The notes under the pieces: generated by a model
Told to the model about the DNA's origin: nothing
Databases searched by the model: none
The model's input: the letters and a program-made list of their open reading frames with translations, nothing else
In this document: positions 49,025-59,109 of the stretch, in pieces
How positions within the stretch are numbered: position 1 is the first letter of the stretch
Layout of the letters: each line of letters opens with the position of its first letter
NCBI GenBank assembly: GCA_022266195.1
Contig: WHVY01000009.1
Span: 2,062,883-2,126,882, forward strand
Source: Tetranychus cinnabarinus
Lineage: Eukaryota > Arthropoda > Arachnida > Trombidiformes > Tetranychidae
Length of the DNA: 64,000 bases
Direction of reading: 5' to 3'
Translations under genes and position numbers: made by a program

Positions 49025-49712
49025 GTAGTCTTTACCTCCCAGTGCACGATCATAATTTAGACCTACAAGTTAATCCCTTTAGGTTGGATGAGAAAGGAAA
49101 TGAGGAAGAAACCAAGTTTTCATTAAAAGCTTTTCCAGTAAGTATTGTTTGTTAATTAAGAATCTAAAGATGTAAACTTTCAGCAAAATTACGATAATCT
49201 GGACTGAAGACATTACTTGCAGCTTTTCAACATTTTATTGACATCTTTAAAAATAAAATTCAATAAAGTTGATCAAACTTGTCAGTGTTACTTTTTTGAT
49301 TATGATTAACTAACTTGAATTGATTAACTGTCAAAGCAAAGGGAAAACAATTGATATTGAATAACAATGCGCTCTTCTTCTGATCAACTTGAAGAAAACG
49401 ATTCATTCGGCATTCAATTTATAAAAATCAACTTCGAATTATTATGCATAATTTATAAAGTAATTAGTAACTTGATTTAACTTATTATTCCATTAAAATA
49501 ATAAAATACTGGACAACTGATTTACTAAAGTTTGTGTGGATATTTAACACATATTCAACATGCTAGGTGAAAACTTAACTAGATTAAAACTTTCTTTTTG
49601 ATTCCAGTCATACCTTTCATATTGCACAGTTACTACTGGTGTCACCTACTGGTGTATACTTGAAATTATCGTTGATTCATTGAAAGCATCAATCATTCAG
49701 TTTCTCAGATGA
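49025..49712 (+). CDS. Unidentified two-exon coding fragment in copy A
   Basis: Exon a (49025-49137) follows a clear pyrimidine tract and TTTAG and ends at GTAAGT. It encodes 37 full codons including SLYLPVHDHNLDLQVNP and EEETKFSLKAFP. Exon b (49608-49712) follows ATTCCAG, joins in phase 0, and encodes a hydrophobic stretch beginning SYLSYCTVTTGVTYWC to a TGA. Exon a is preserved open in copy B at the same length. The first codon of exon a is split, so at least one upstream exon should exist; none was found. Protein family unknown. Exon b is less certain than exon a because the start of the downstream MITE lies only 5 bp after its stop. Confidence 0.4.
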
Positions 49713-49717
49713 AGGTA

Positions 49718-49980
49718 CAGTGACCTACCAGATAATGCACATAAATTTTTCAATGGTCCCTATTATGGGGGAGCTATATTTACTTGAGAATTCAGTCGAA
49801 TTTCGATTCGATTTCTTTAATTATCGATTGGCTTAATTCAATTTTCTTTCGTGAAATTTCAAACAAAAAACTCCGAAAATCAATTGATCTATTAAGGAAG
49901 ATTGAAAATCATGAATTAAACTGATCGACGAATAGTGTAAATAAGCTTTTGCGAGTGGTGCAGTATCTGGTAGGTGACTG
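49718..49980. mobile_element. Tc1/mariner-type MITE (263 bp)
   Basis: Terminal inverted repeats of 23 bp (49718-49740 and 49958-49980) beginning CAGT and differing at two positions, with TA on each side (49716-49717 and 49981-49982). TIRs starting CAGT and a TA target duplication are the hallmarks of Tc1/mariner elements. There is no transposase frame inside. The element is absent from the matching place in copy B, so it inserted after the duplication or was lost from B. Confidence 0.85.
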
Positions 49981-51496
49981 TAATATCAAAGGACAGAAAT
50001 TATTCATTTACGAACAAGTTTCTTCAAAATTATCATAATCATTGACTAAATCAAAATAAGCCCAACAATTTCTGCAATATGTTTCAGGTATTGCTTTTGA
50101 GCTTTGATTAACCAAACTACTGCTTATTTGAGCTTATTAGTTTTTATTGCATTTCATTTAACATATGAGATCTCCAATTATGCAGCTATTAAATGAGGTA
50201 AAAAAGTTCAAATTCAGTCGGTTTGATAGAAAAATTCCACAAAAATGTTTGAATAATTTTTCAGTGAAATGTTTGATTGAGTTATGCTTAATATCAATGA
50301 AAAGCCAATGTAAAATTGCGTATTTTAAGAAATTGTGTAAAAAACAAATTATGTAAAAGGATGATCTAGTTTTGCGCGCGAAAAAATTATGAAAACAGAA
50401 ATTAAAAACAATTAATAATCGATTTGCGATCCATTAGCCATAATTACTTCAAAATTCTTGTGTCCATAGACCTAATGAGTGTTAATAGCACTGATTACTC
50501 ATGATAAACGCTTTATTCGAATTCCTTTTTTTACCAAGCAATATTAATAAACGCTACACTAATGTTGCAATTAATAAATTAGTTAATTAGATTGCCGTTT
50601 AATATGGTCATTATATAACAAATTGATGTTTTTCAATTTTTTAATAACAAATCATTGACTATGTATACTTTAAATGAGTTGTATTGAATCTGATCATTAA
50701 ATTATCGATTTAGATAGTGAAAGGTAATTTCATTACAAATAATTGTCCTTCCTTACAACAGACCGATAATTTTTTGAAATATTTGAAGTTCAAGCATAAT
50801 TTTATTTTTATTGATCTCATTGATTGAGTGCGAGATAAACGTATTTTCATGCATTTTTCATGGACAAAAATTTGTTTCACATGCATTTATAATTTTGTTT
50901 AAAAATGGATGAAATTGGATTTCTTCCATTAAATGCACGATGATTATAATGAAGATGATGATGATGGATATGTTGATGGTAAAGATGAAAATGGCAATCA
51001 TGATTATTAGGTTGTACAATTTGAAATAAAAAATGCGGTAACAAAGTTGTACCTTTAAACTTTTCTTAAATATTTCATTCGAAGTTATTGAGAAAATTAA
51101 GATTGAGCAACCAAACAAGAAGTGGATAAACCATATGGTGTACAGGATCGAGTCCAGTGTCTAATTTTATATTCATGTTTTTCATTCAGATGCATTAGTG
51201 AAATCACGAATACATTGACTCCTGCATCCGGTTGGTTTAATCCTTATTATTCCTTGATTCAGAAGGCCGTCATCTTCAAGACGACAATGAATCCTTAATG
51301 TGTTTAGTAACGAATCGGCGGATTCAATAATGAAAATTTATGCTGAATGAAAATCAGAGGAAAAAGGAGGAAAATGGAGTTAGCGGTTCATTTTACTTCG
51401 TCGATTACTCGATGTCAGTCATATTTTTCAACAGGCTTATGAGTTTTTAAATCAGTTTAGATTCCTGATTCCTGATGTTTTGACGGTGTATCACTT

Positions 51497-53014
51497 TCAT
51501 TTGCATGTATATATCGTCACTTTTTGTGTGCATACATTGCAAGTTACTTCACAGCACCAATTGAATCTACAATTACAGCTCTTTTTGACGGGTATATGCA
51601 CTTTTTTCGCTCCACGACCACAACAAAGCAGATCACAGCCGTCAATACCCTTTGATGTAATATTGCATTCACGTCCTTGAGTGCCTAAAGAGCCAGTTGA
51701 TCTATCAGCTTGGCAGAAGTTGGGCGATTCCTCTAAGTAAACCAAATCCTCTAAACTTGGTGATTTGATTGAGCTGATTTCAGGAGTAAAACTGCGACCA
51801 TCATTGGTGGCAATCACTTTTATAGCACCATCAAATTTGTCTTTTAAAATGGCTCCAACTTCACGGAAAGGTGGTACCTTCAACCAACACGTTTGGATTG
51901 TACAAGATCTCGACATTCCGTGGCATTTACATACCTTATCCATGTTTCTTTTAACTGCCTGAATTGGACAAGTAAAAAAAGAATTATCATTAAAGAGGCA
52001 TGATTACCTAGATGGAATCGAGATATTTCAATTAGATTGAAAACATAAATTTCATTTATCGGATATGGATTGTATAATGATGGATATGGATAATTTTTTT
52101 AATTGTATTTTATAATATGAAAATCATCATCAGCAAGCAATGTTTTGCTGACTAGATAAATTGACTTACCAATCGTCCTGCTTCATAATTGTGCCTTAAG
52201 ACCATCGTTTGGACATCATGGCCACTTTTCAATCTACTTTCCAAGAATTCTTTAGACATTTTATATCCAAAATCAACATTATCACCACAACCACGGAAAT
52301 CAAAATCTTGAGTCAATGTATTATCTGATTGAGGAGAGGACATCATAAGGCAAGAACAATCGAGAAGAGTTCCTTGGCTACATGCTTTAGCTAAGCTATG
52401 TGTCATTCCAGCTGCTGTGATAGCATGAACGAAACCAGTCTCCAGAGTATCTGAGGAGAGTACAGTAATCAACATTCACAGTTTTAGTGATATTTTATCT
52501 CCCTTCTTACCTCTCTGTCTTCACTCTATTCGCGTGTCTTCTTTCTTTTAAATCACATTACAATCCAATCAATTAATGTATTTGTTTCTTCTTCCATATC
52601 AAATTAAAACTTAAACTATTGCCAGAAGTGGGCAAAGCAAACAGACATCTTTAGAAGTTTACCTTTCAAAAGGATCTTCCTCATCGACTTTCGCGTTGAT
52701 GGACAATTCCATTGACGATTACGGAACTGAAATTCACACTCTTTACGGGCAATTTTAGCACCTTTGGTTATTTCCCGAACGATCTCCGGTCCTTTTTCAC
52801 AAATACTTGTTTGTTTACTTTTCAATCGACCTGCTTTACGGCAGATTTTATTCGGATCTAAAACAAGTTTCATTCCCGTACTGCCGTGTAAATATACAAG
52901 AAAAAAGGGAAAGAAAAGAAGACAAAGATGAAGGGTGAGGATCCAAGTAAACCAATAACAATGTACAAGATAAGTGTAAAAATGACGATGAGTTTCCTTT
53001 TTCTCTATTTCCAT
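51497..53014 (-). CDS. Wnt6: Wnt6 secreted signalling ligand (intact copy)
   Basis: Exons 53014-52663, 52450-52170 and 51958-51497 join with correct phases to about 364 residues, a normal Wnt length. Wnt proteins are secreted, lipid-modified ligands for Frizzled receptors. Wnt6 identity rests on LVLDPNKICRKAGRL near the N-terminus, CEFQFRNRQWNC followed by KSMRKIL, ETGFVHAITAAGM, the GCGDNVDFG motif, and PPFREVG in the C-terminal domain. The end carries the Cys-rich Wnt C-terminus (GCDLLCCGRG, CNCRFNWCCEVTC). The acyl-Ser is expected at S229 in CHGMSRSC, where the usual SGSC is SRSC. The N-terminus is uncertain: ATG 53014 gives a hydrophobic leader, but that stretch is also a very pyrimidine-rich tract ending in CAG (52881), so an intron with an unseen signal-peptide exon is possible. 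Confidence 0.9.
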
Positions 53015-53215
53015 ACCTTTGCGATACATTCTAGTAACAATGTTAAGGTCAATCTCTTACACTTCCCTTTACAATTGAAGTATTTATTGAGAAATTGAAT
53101 CAGATCATGCATCAATCATTTAGTATTTCATTTGTAAGTTATTTGCTTTTTTATCAATTTATATCTCTAACTAACCAACTAGTGTTTAACTTTTTGCTTT
53201 TCTCAGGGCAAATTG

Positions 53216-53903
53216 AGGCCTGACCATTCCCATATTAATATTAAAAATGCCCTATTTTCGAATATTTAATCTGTGATTTTTAACTTTGGCAGCTTTCAAC
53301 GCTATATATGGCCTATAAATATCCACTATTTATGTAACAATCTAGCTATTGTTTGACCGCCTTGTCAACAACAATAATGTAGTACAATTTACTTTCATCA
53401 TTTGCCTCTTTAACCTCAATAATCAAATTTCACAATAGCTACATAATCATTAATTCTTGTAGCCTAAATCGTTTAACCTGTTATAACAAGAAAGGCTAAT
53501 CAAAGTTAAATCAACATCAATTAAGATTCCCAGACAAGATGAAGAGGAATAACGTAAGCAAAAACTTTTAGACACATTAAACAGCAATCAAAAACAAGAA
53601 ATCACCTTGAGATTCAATCTAAATAAAATGATTATCCCTATAAAATAAACAATGATTTATTGATTGAATTCAAATGCTTAATGTACAATTCGAAATTGAT
53701 TTGATAATGTTGGTGCGTAATCGTGTTTCACATACATTCTTACTAAAAAATTTGTTTGTATTTTTACTTCTAATTTTGATCGTAATGATTTGGCCATAAT
53801 CTTCAACATGCATTTAATATTTTGCTCTTACATTTTCTCTGGTAAACATTCCGAAACTTTACATCTCAATAAATGTTTGGTTATCATTAATAGTTTTTAT
53901 TAA
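53216..53903. other. Spacer between Wnt6 copy A and the palindromic element
   Basis: AT-rich DNA upstream of Wnt6; the Wnt6 promoter and possibly a first exon are expected here or beyond. No other coding signal. Confidence 0.35.
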
Positions 53904-54538
53904 CAAGGGAAGGTCCTCAACCTTACCTGAGGGATTTTGATGAGTCATAGCGCAAATGATAGGGCCAGGCTCCAGTATCAATGGGTTAGTGGCTTTTTTC
54001 TGTAAATGCAGTGGTTCCTTAGATTTTTGGGTTTAAAGTTGAGCCATTTTTGTTTTATGAAAATTAAAATTATGTAATTTCAAGTAGATGCGGTGGCGCA
54101 AGGGTTAAGGCACTTGCAAAGGTTTATGGTTCTTTTGGTTCGAATCACGTTTGGGGCAATTTTTATGAAAATTTTTTCGATATTTTTTAGTATTGATTTT
54201 GATTTAGGACTGTCCCTGAAATCGGATAAAACAATTAAAATTAAAATCAATAAAAAAAATATCGAAAAAAATTTCATAAAAATTGCCCCAAACGTGATTC
54301 GAACCAAAAGAACCATAAACCTTTGCAAGTGCCTTAACCCTTGCGCCACCGCATCTACTTGAAATTACATAATTTTAATTTTCATAAAACAAAAATGGCT
54401 CAACTTTAAACCCAAAAATCTAAGGAACCACTGCATTTACAGAAAAAAGCCACTAACCCATTGATACTGGAGCCTGGCCCTATCATTTGCGCTATGTCTC
54501 ATCAAAATCCCTCAGGTAAGGTTGAGGACCTTCCCTTG
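53904..54538. mobile_element. 635-bp near-perfect palindromic element with 3-bp TAA target duplication
   Basis: The two halves are reverse complements about a centre near 54221, with ends CAAGGGAAGGTCC and its complement. TAA flanks both ends in direct orientation (53901-53903 and 54539-54541), matching the TWA target site of PIF/Harbinger elements. The loop is only a few tens of bases. Each arm contains a tRNA-like unit (54087-54156 and its mirror 54286-54355) with an A-box-like TGGCGCAAGGG and a near-consensus B box GGTTCGAATCAC. Identical peptide frames on both strands are a product of the palindrome, not genes. Confidence 0.85.
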
Positions 54539-54541
54539 TAA

Positions 54542-55430
54542 GATATTTGTTTGAAGACAACAAAACAGCTAATGGTGTGACTTTTACAATAATAAGACGG
54601 TTGAACACACAGTTTGCTGCCTAGTGTGTTGACCCACAGAAGAGAAGAAGACATCTTAATTAAGGTCTTAGTGCCAGGTAAATATACTCATCAAGTTTAT
54701 GCACTTGGGAAGGTGGAGAAAGAGCGAGAAAGTAAAACAGTTTTACCTCTCCATCTTTTACTTTCTCTATCATCCTAAACTATCAACTGTATCCAGTTTA
54801 CCAAAAATGTACATTTCACAAGTCGATCCACAGAGAATGTGTCTTCACCCACAGGTAACACTCTCTTTGTCTTAGTCTTTCTTACCTTTTCTTCTTACCT
54901 AATTCATGTTTTCTTCTTCAATCATTACCTGCAAGGATTACAACTATTGGATGATCTTTGAACATGACTGTGGTCATAATAGCAATTCATTTAAGCGATC
55001 TTTTCCCGAAAAGAAATATTGTCCACGGTACATTGGAAATAAGCGTTAAGTAGACATGAGAAGCTCAATGTTCCCTTACAAAAGGCGATCAGTGATTACC
55101 CTTTTCCTTTCCTTCAAAAATACATTACACATGTAAACATATTGTACATGTATTGTCATATTCTCTGAGCAAATAACTTTTTGTTACAAAAAACATCATA
55201 AAAATGAAGTAACGAAACGGTCCTGTATCGCCAAGGTATTTCTTGCACAGCTTAATCTTAGAGCTCAAAAATTGTTAATTAGTCAATTAGTCAAAAGAAA
55301 CGGACAATATTAATCAATGAAAAACATTTAATTTTGATTGATTCAATTCTTAGGAAATATAAAGAAATAATTTTTCTTAATTATCGGAATCAATACAGGG
55401 TTACATATGATACCTTAAACTTAACCTAAA
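54542..55430. other. Intergenic, no gene seen
   Basis: AT-rich DNA between two inverted-repeat elements; no coding exon supported. Confidence 0.35.
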
Positions 55431-55556
55431 ACTTTTTCCGAGTTACAAGCCGATCGGTATCAATGAAAATCTCTAAATTTTTACCTGTTAGCAGGAGCCC
55501 AAAGGAAATTTTGGAGATTTTCATTCCTATCGATTGGCTTGTAACTCGGAAAAAGT
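55431..55556. mobile_element. Short inverted-repeat element (126 bp)
   Basis: Arms of about 49 bp (55431-55479 and 55508-55556) share ACTTTTTCCGAGTTACAAGC and, further in, AATGAAAATCTC, with a handful of mismatches between, around a 28-bp loop. Fits a small MITE or a strong RNA hairpin. No clear target duplication. Confidence 0.75.
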
Positions 55557-56376
55557 GGCACAGTTATGTCGCCTGTTGCTTAATCAACGATTATTTTACT
55601 CAAGTATACATGCTTTTGAGTGATAGTTGATTCTTCATTCATTCACAGCTAATTGTTAAAGGTGAGATAAAATACAAAGCTATTGTAACATTAAATGTTT
55701 TCATTTTCCTTTTTCTCTCCATGTACCATGATTTACTCAATATCTGTTGGTTCATCGATGGATTGGTCAATAAATGGAATCCAATGTATCGCAATGGAAG
55801 AAGATGGAAACTCATCAATCATAACTGTAGCATTTACAAATGTGGACTTACCCCCAAAATGATTCACTCGTGCGACATTCGATGATTGAGATTAGACAAA
55901 GAATTTTTACGAATAACTGTATCAGTTCCATTGGTCACTTGGGAATCACATTCACACTAGGCAAAAGCAACACAAACTTTAAAGCCATAAAGCTTAAAGG
56001 CACTTAAAGTACACATTAGACACAAATGGAGCCAATTTGAAAGGAAATGTCCGAAAGATGAAGTGACAAAAAACACCAGGAAGTAAAAGGAGAGGGAAAA
56101 GTGAACCTTAAACTGGTGAAATGGGAAACATCGTAAGCCAGTGAAAATATAAAGTTATCAAAGGTTGATTATTATTAATAAAGGATGATGCTGATTACAT
56201 GAAGATGATTGAAAAACGGTAAAAGAGATTGAGAATAAGATGACGATGGAAAGTGAGTGAACTTTCTCTCTCTTTTTCTCTCTTTCTAACGCAAACTCAC
56301 TCCACTCTTTTTGCGAATAACTTGCATGGAAACTAATACATACTGTGGAGCCCATAGTATGTAGCAATTTTACCTA
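55557..56376. other. Intergenic, no gene seen
   Basis: Unique sequence between the 126-bp inverted repeat and the left edge of copy B. A CT-rich patch lies near 56264-56290. No supported coding exon. Confidence 0.35.
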
Positions 56377-56581
56377 ATTCATTCGGCATTCAATTTATAA
56401 AAATCCACTGCGAAGTATTATCCATAGTTTATAATGCAATTAGTAACTTGATTTAAATAATAAAATACTGGACAACTAACGTTAATTTCCTAACGTTTGT
56501 GTGAATATTTAACACATATTCAACATGTAAGGTAAATCATATTAAAACTGTTTACTTTTTGATTACAGTCATACCTCTCAT

Positions 56582-56825
56582 TTTCGGTTTTTGGACCGGC
56601 CCGACAGGGACCGCACCAGCTTTTTGCGCTGGTTACACATTTGTTAGTTTGACGAATCCAGGGTAGGGGGGAGGGGGTTTCCAGAGGGCTTATGCTCTGG
56701 GTAAGCTTGAGAGGGTCTGCCCGACCTAAGGACTTCGACGAGATTCGAACGCTAACCCCAAGATGCAGAACACAACATATGAAAGTTAGCAGTCTTATCG
56801 CCGTTGGGTTAACCCATTAGGCTAA
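56582..56825 (-). mobile_element. tRNA-derived SINE with 7-bp target-site duplication
   Basis: A 244-bp insertion flanked by CTCTCAT at 56575-56581 and 56826-56832. Read on the minus strand it starts with a tRNA-like head: an A box TAGCCTAATGGG matching TRGCNNARYNGG, then a B box with GTTCGAATC about 60 bp further on. A GC-rich body follows and the element ends in a short A-rich tail (AAAAACCGAAAA). This is a textbook SINE layout: RNA polymerase III promoter inside, copied by another element's reverse transcriptase. It interrupts the copy B equivalent of exon b of the unidentified gene. Its GC content contrasts strongly with the host DNA. Confidence 0.88.
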
Positions 56826-57003
56826 CTCTCATATTGCCCAGCTAACTAGAGTCACCTATTGGCGTTCACTTAAATTATCATAATCATTGACTAAATTCAT
56901 TTGAGAATCAAAATTCATGTAATCACAATGAGTCCAACAATTTCTGCCATATGTTTCAGGTACATATGTTTCACCTTTCGTCAATTCCTATCCTCTTCTT
57001 TAG

Positions 57004-57116
57004 GTAGTCTTTACCTCCCAGTGAATGATGATAATTTAGACCTACAAGTTAATCCTTCCAGGTTGGATGAGAAAGGAAATGAGGAAGAAACCAAGTTTTC
57101 ATTAAAAGCTTTTCCA
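57004..57116 (+). pseudogene. Copy B of the unidentified exon a
   Basis: Same length (113 bp), acceptor and donor position as 49025-49137, still open, encoding SLYLPVNDDNLDLQVNP and EEETKFSLKAFP. It differs from copy A mainly by amino-acid replacements. The downstream partner exon in this copy is broken by the SINE and lies upstream rather than downstream because of the permutation, so the gene can hardly be expressed as in copy A. It is called a pseudogene for that reason. Confidence 0.45.
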
Positions 57117-57384
57117 GTAAGAGTATTGTCTGTTAATTAAGATCACTAAAGATGTAAACTTTCAGCAAAATTACGATAATCTGGACTGAAGACATTACTT
57201 GCAGCTTTTCAACATTTTATTGACATCTTTAATAATAAAATTCAATAAAGTTGATCAAACTTGTCAGTGTTACTTTTTTGATTATGATTAACTAACTTGA
57301 ATTGATTAACTGTCAAAGCAAACGGAAAACAATTGTTATTGAATAACGCTGCGATCCTATTCTGATCAACTTGAAGAAAACGAT

Positions 57385-59109
57385 AGTCGGTAGTTAAATC
57401 ATCAGTTTTTTGCTTTTCCACAGACAAAAGTTCTTGCCAATTTTGAATTCGAGCCCTACCAAATAGCCCGGAATAGTTTGATTTCGACAACCTGATTAAT
57501 AGCAAACCTGCACATTATCTGCTGAAAAATAATTCTGGAAATGAGCCAAAAACATCAATTCTTCACATCTAGACATCGGGGCTTACCTGAGCCCTTAAAA
57601 ATATGATTATTATTACCATTTACCTTGGTTAGTGGTGTTCATCTGAACCACAAAATTTAATATTTAACCAGAGGCTTAAGTTGGTAATGAAAAAGAAAGT
57701 GAAGAAGAAGAGAAAAGAAACAAGAAAAAAGAGTAAGAATATGCATACTTTTAGTGAATGGATCCATCAGAGCGTAAAATTGGACTAAATCGAGAGTGAA
57801 AGGCACACCACGTTGGTGGTTCTCTCTCTTGTATTTCATCTCTTTCTTTAATTTATTTCAGTTTCTTATCAGGTTCATGAAGAAGTTATTTGTAGACATT
57901 TAACCTTAAACTGTGTTAATTTCGGTTACCCGTGTTGTCTCTTTGTGCACTTTCTGGGTTTCAATGTTGAAGAGATATTTGGAAAGGCAGTTTCATTAGG
58001 TAAACCCAGTTGGTCATTAATTGACAGGAAACTCGCTAGTGAGAAAGCGTTACCTTTTTGTATGTCTTTGTTGTTTTATCAAGTAATTCAATAGCTAACG
58101 AATCTATGGAAAATTTATCTCAAATTTTATTTTATTGCTTAAATTACGACTTGAAAAATTAGTGCAATCAATATTTCAATTCACTCGATAAACTTGTCAA
58201 GATTAAATTCAAAATAATTGAGTTATAATACTAAAACTTTATTCGCATTTATCTGTACAAAATTATTATCATGTTAAAAGTTAAGCAATTTGAGTAAATT
58301 GAGATGATTCGTGTGAAGATTGAGACGAAGATGAAAAGTGTAAAGATATTTACCGAGAACAAGAAAAGATGGAAACCAAACTATTTTGAGATTTAAAAGA
58401 TGATGATAAAGATGATGATGGTGGTGGTGAAGAAGATGATATTTTACTCTCATCTCTATCTACTATCCATCTATCCTTTATTGAAGTCAAGAAATTAATA
58501 CGAGAAAATAAAACGACTATAAATTTGGCTGAACTCTTTTATGATGTTGTTGAATTTACTTTTTTTAAGCTTGCTTCTAATTGAGATGAAGTTACCACCC
58601 GTAACTTTCATTTTGCTGCTTTACGTTCCTAGTAAACACATTTACTCTGTATTTACCATCGACGAAGGTATAAACACTAAGAGAACACATAAAGACGCCC
58701 TTTTATTAGTAGACCTCGTGATTGACCCACGTTACGAACAAACCTTTAGGCTATTTCCTCTTCCATAGACTTACATGGGAATCTTAACTTCTCTTTTTTT
58801 TGTTACTTGTTAAAAAGTTTACCCAGTTTCTCACTTTTTAAGCTTACCTTACCTTTTAGTGAAATCTTAATTCCTCCAAATTACCTACTTAAATCCTCCC
58901 TTCCAATTGACATATTTTTTAACAAATTTATTATTCTTTCTTTCTGTTTCCTTTCAGAATCCAATATAATTCGGAGGAGGAATGGACCAAAGCATTGAAA
59001 TATATGCTTACAAATCTGAAATGGATATTAACTTGGGTGGCTCGACCTGAAACAAGTGAAAGATGTGACTCTAGCGTTTCCATCACTAAATAAGACAACA
59101 AAAATTGTC
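57385..59109. other. Sequence unique to copy B
   Basis: No counterpart in copy A. It contains a GAT-rich microsatellite at about 58397-58440 and a candidate small secreted ORF listed separately. A minus-strand open frame over about 57380-57505 is less AT-rich and might be a relic, but no family was recognised. Confidence 0.4.
58541..58768 (+). CDS. Candidate small secreted protein, unknown
   Basis: A 75-residue open frame. The first ~30 residues are strongly hydrophobic (MMLLNLLFLSLLLI... FILLLYV), as in a signal peptide or anchor, followed by a polar segment with TIDEGINTKRTHKDA and LVIDPRYEQTFRLF. The polar half has balanced codon use unlike the surrounding AT-rich DNA. There is no homology I can name and no splice evidence; it could also be the first exon of a longer gene. 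Confidence 0.25.
   Translation: MMLLNLLFLSLLLIEMKLPPVTFILLLYVPSKHIYSVFTIDEGINTKRTHKDALLLVDLVIDPRYEQTFRLFPLP

Larger units (their letters stand above)
48992..53215. repeat. Copy A of a large direct duplication
   Basis: Blocks here recur in the same orientation at about 56.4-62.4 kb: the exon block at 48992-49398, the block from 49399 to about 49700, a short block near 50040-50110, non-coding blocks at about 50690-51300 and 51400-51500, and the whole Wnt6 gene. Homology ends after CAATTGAG at about 53215. It differs from copy B by insertions, including a MITE present only here. Confidence 0.85.

Noticed and set aside
51497..53014. Wnt4 as the identity of the intact Wnt
   Set aside because: The C-terminal half also resembles Wnt4, but DPNKICRK near the N-terminus, KSMRKIL, AITAAG and GCGDNVDFG match Wnt6 better.
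54087..54156. A functional tRNA gene
   Set aside because: A and B boxes are present but the sequence does not fold into a convincing cloverleaf with a recognisable anticodon arm by eye, and it is repeated in mirror image inside a transposon-like element.
54080..54362. Two overlapping 89-residue open frames on opposite strands
   Set aside because: They are identical at both ends because the element is a palindrome; the reading passes through tRNA-like sequence.
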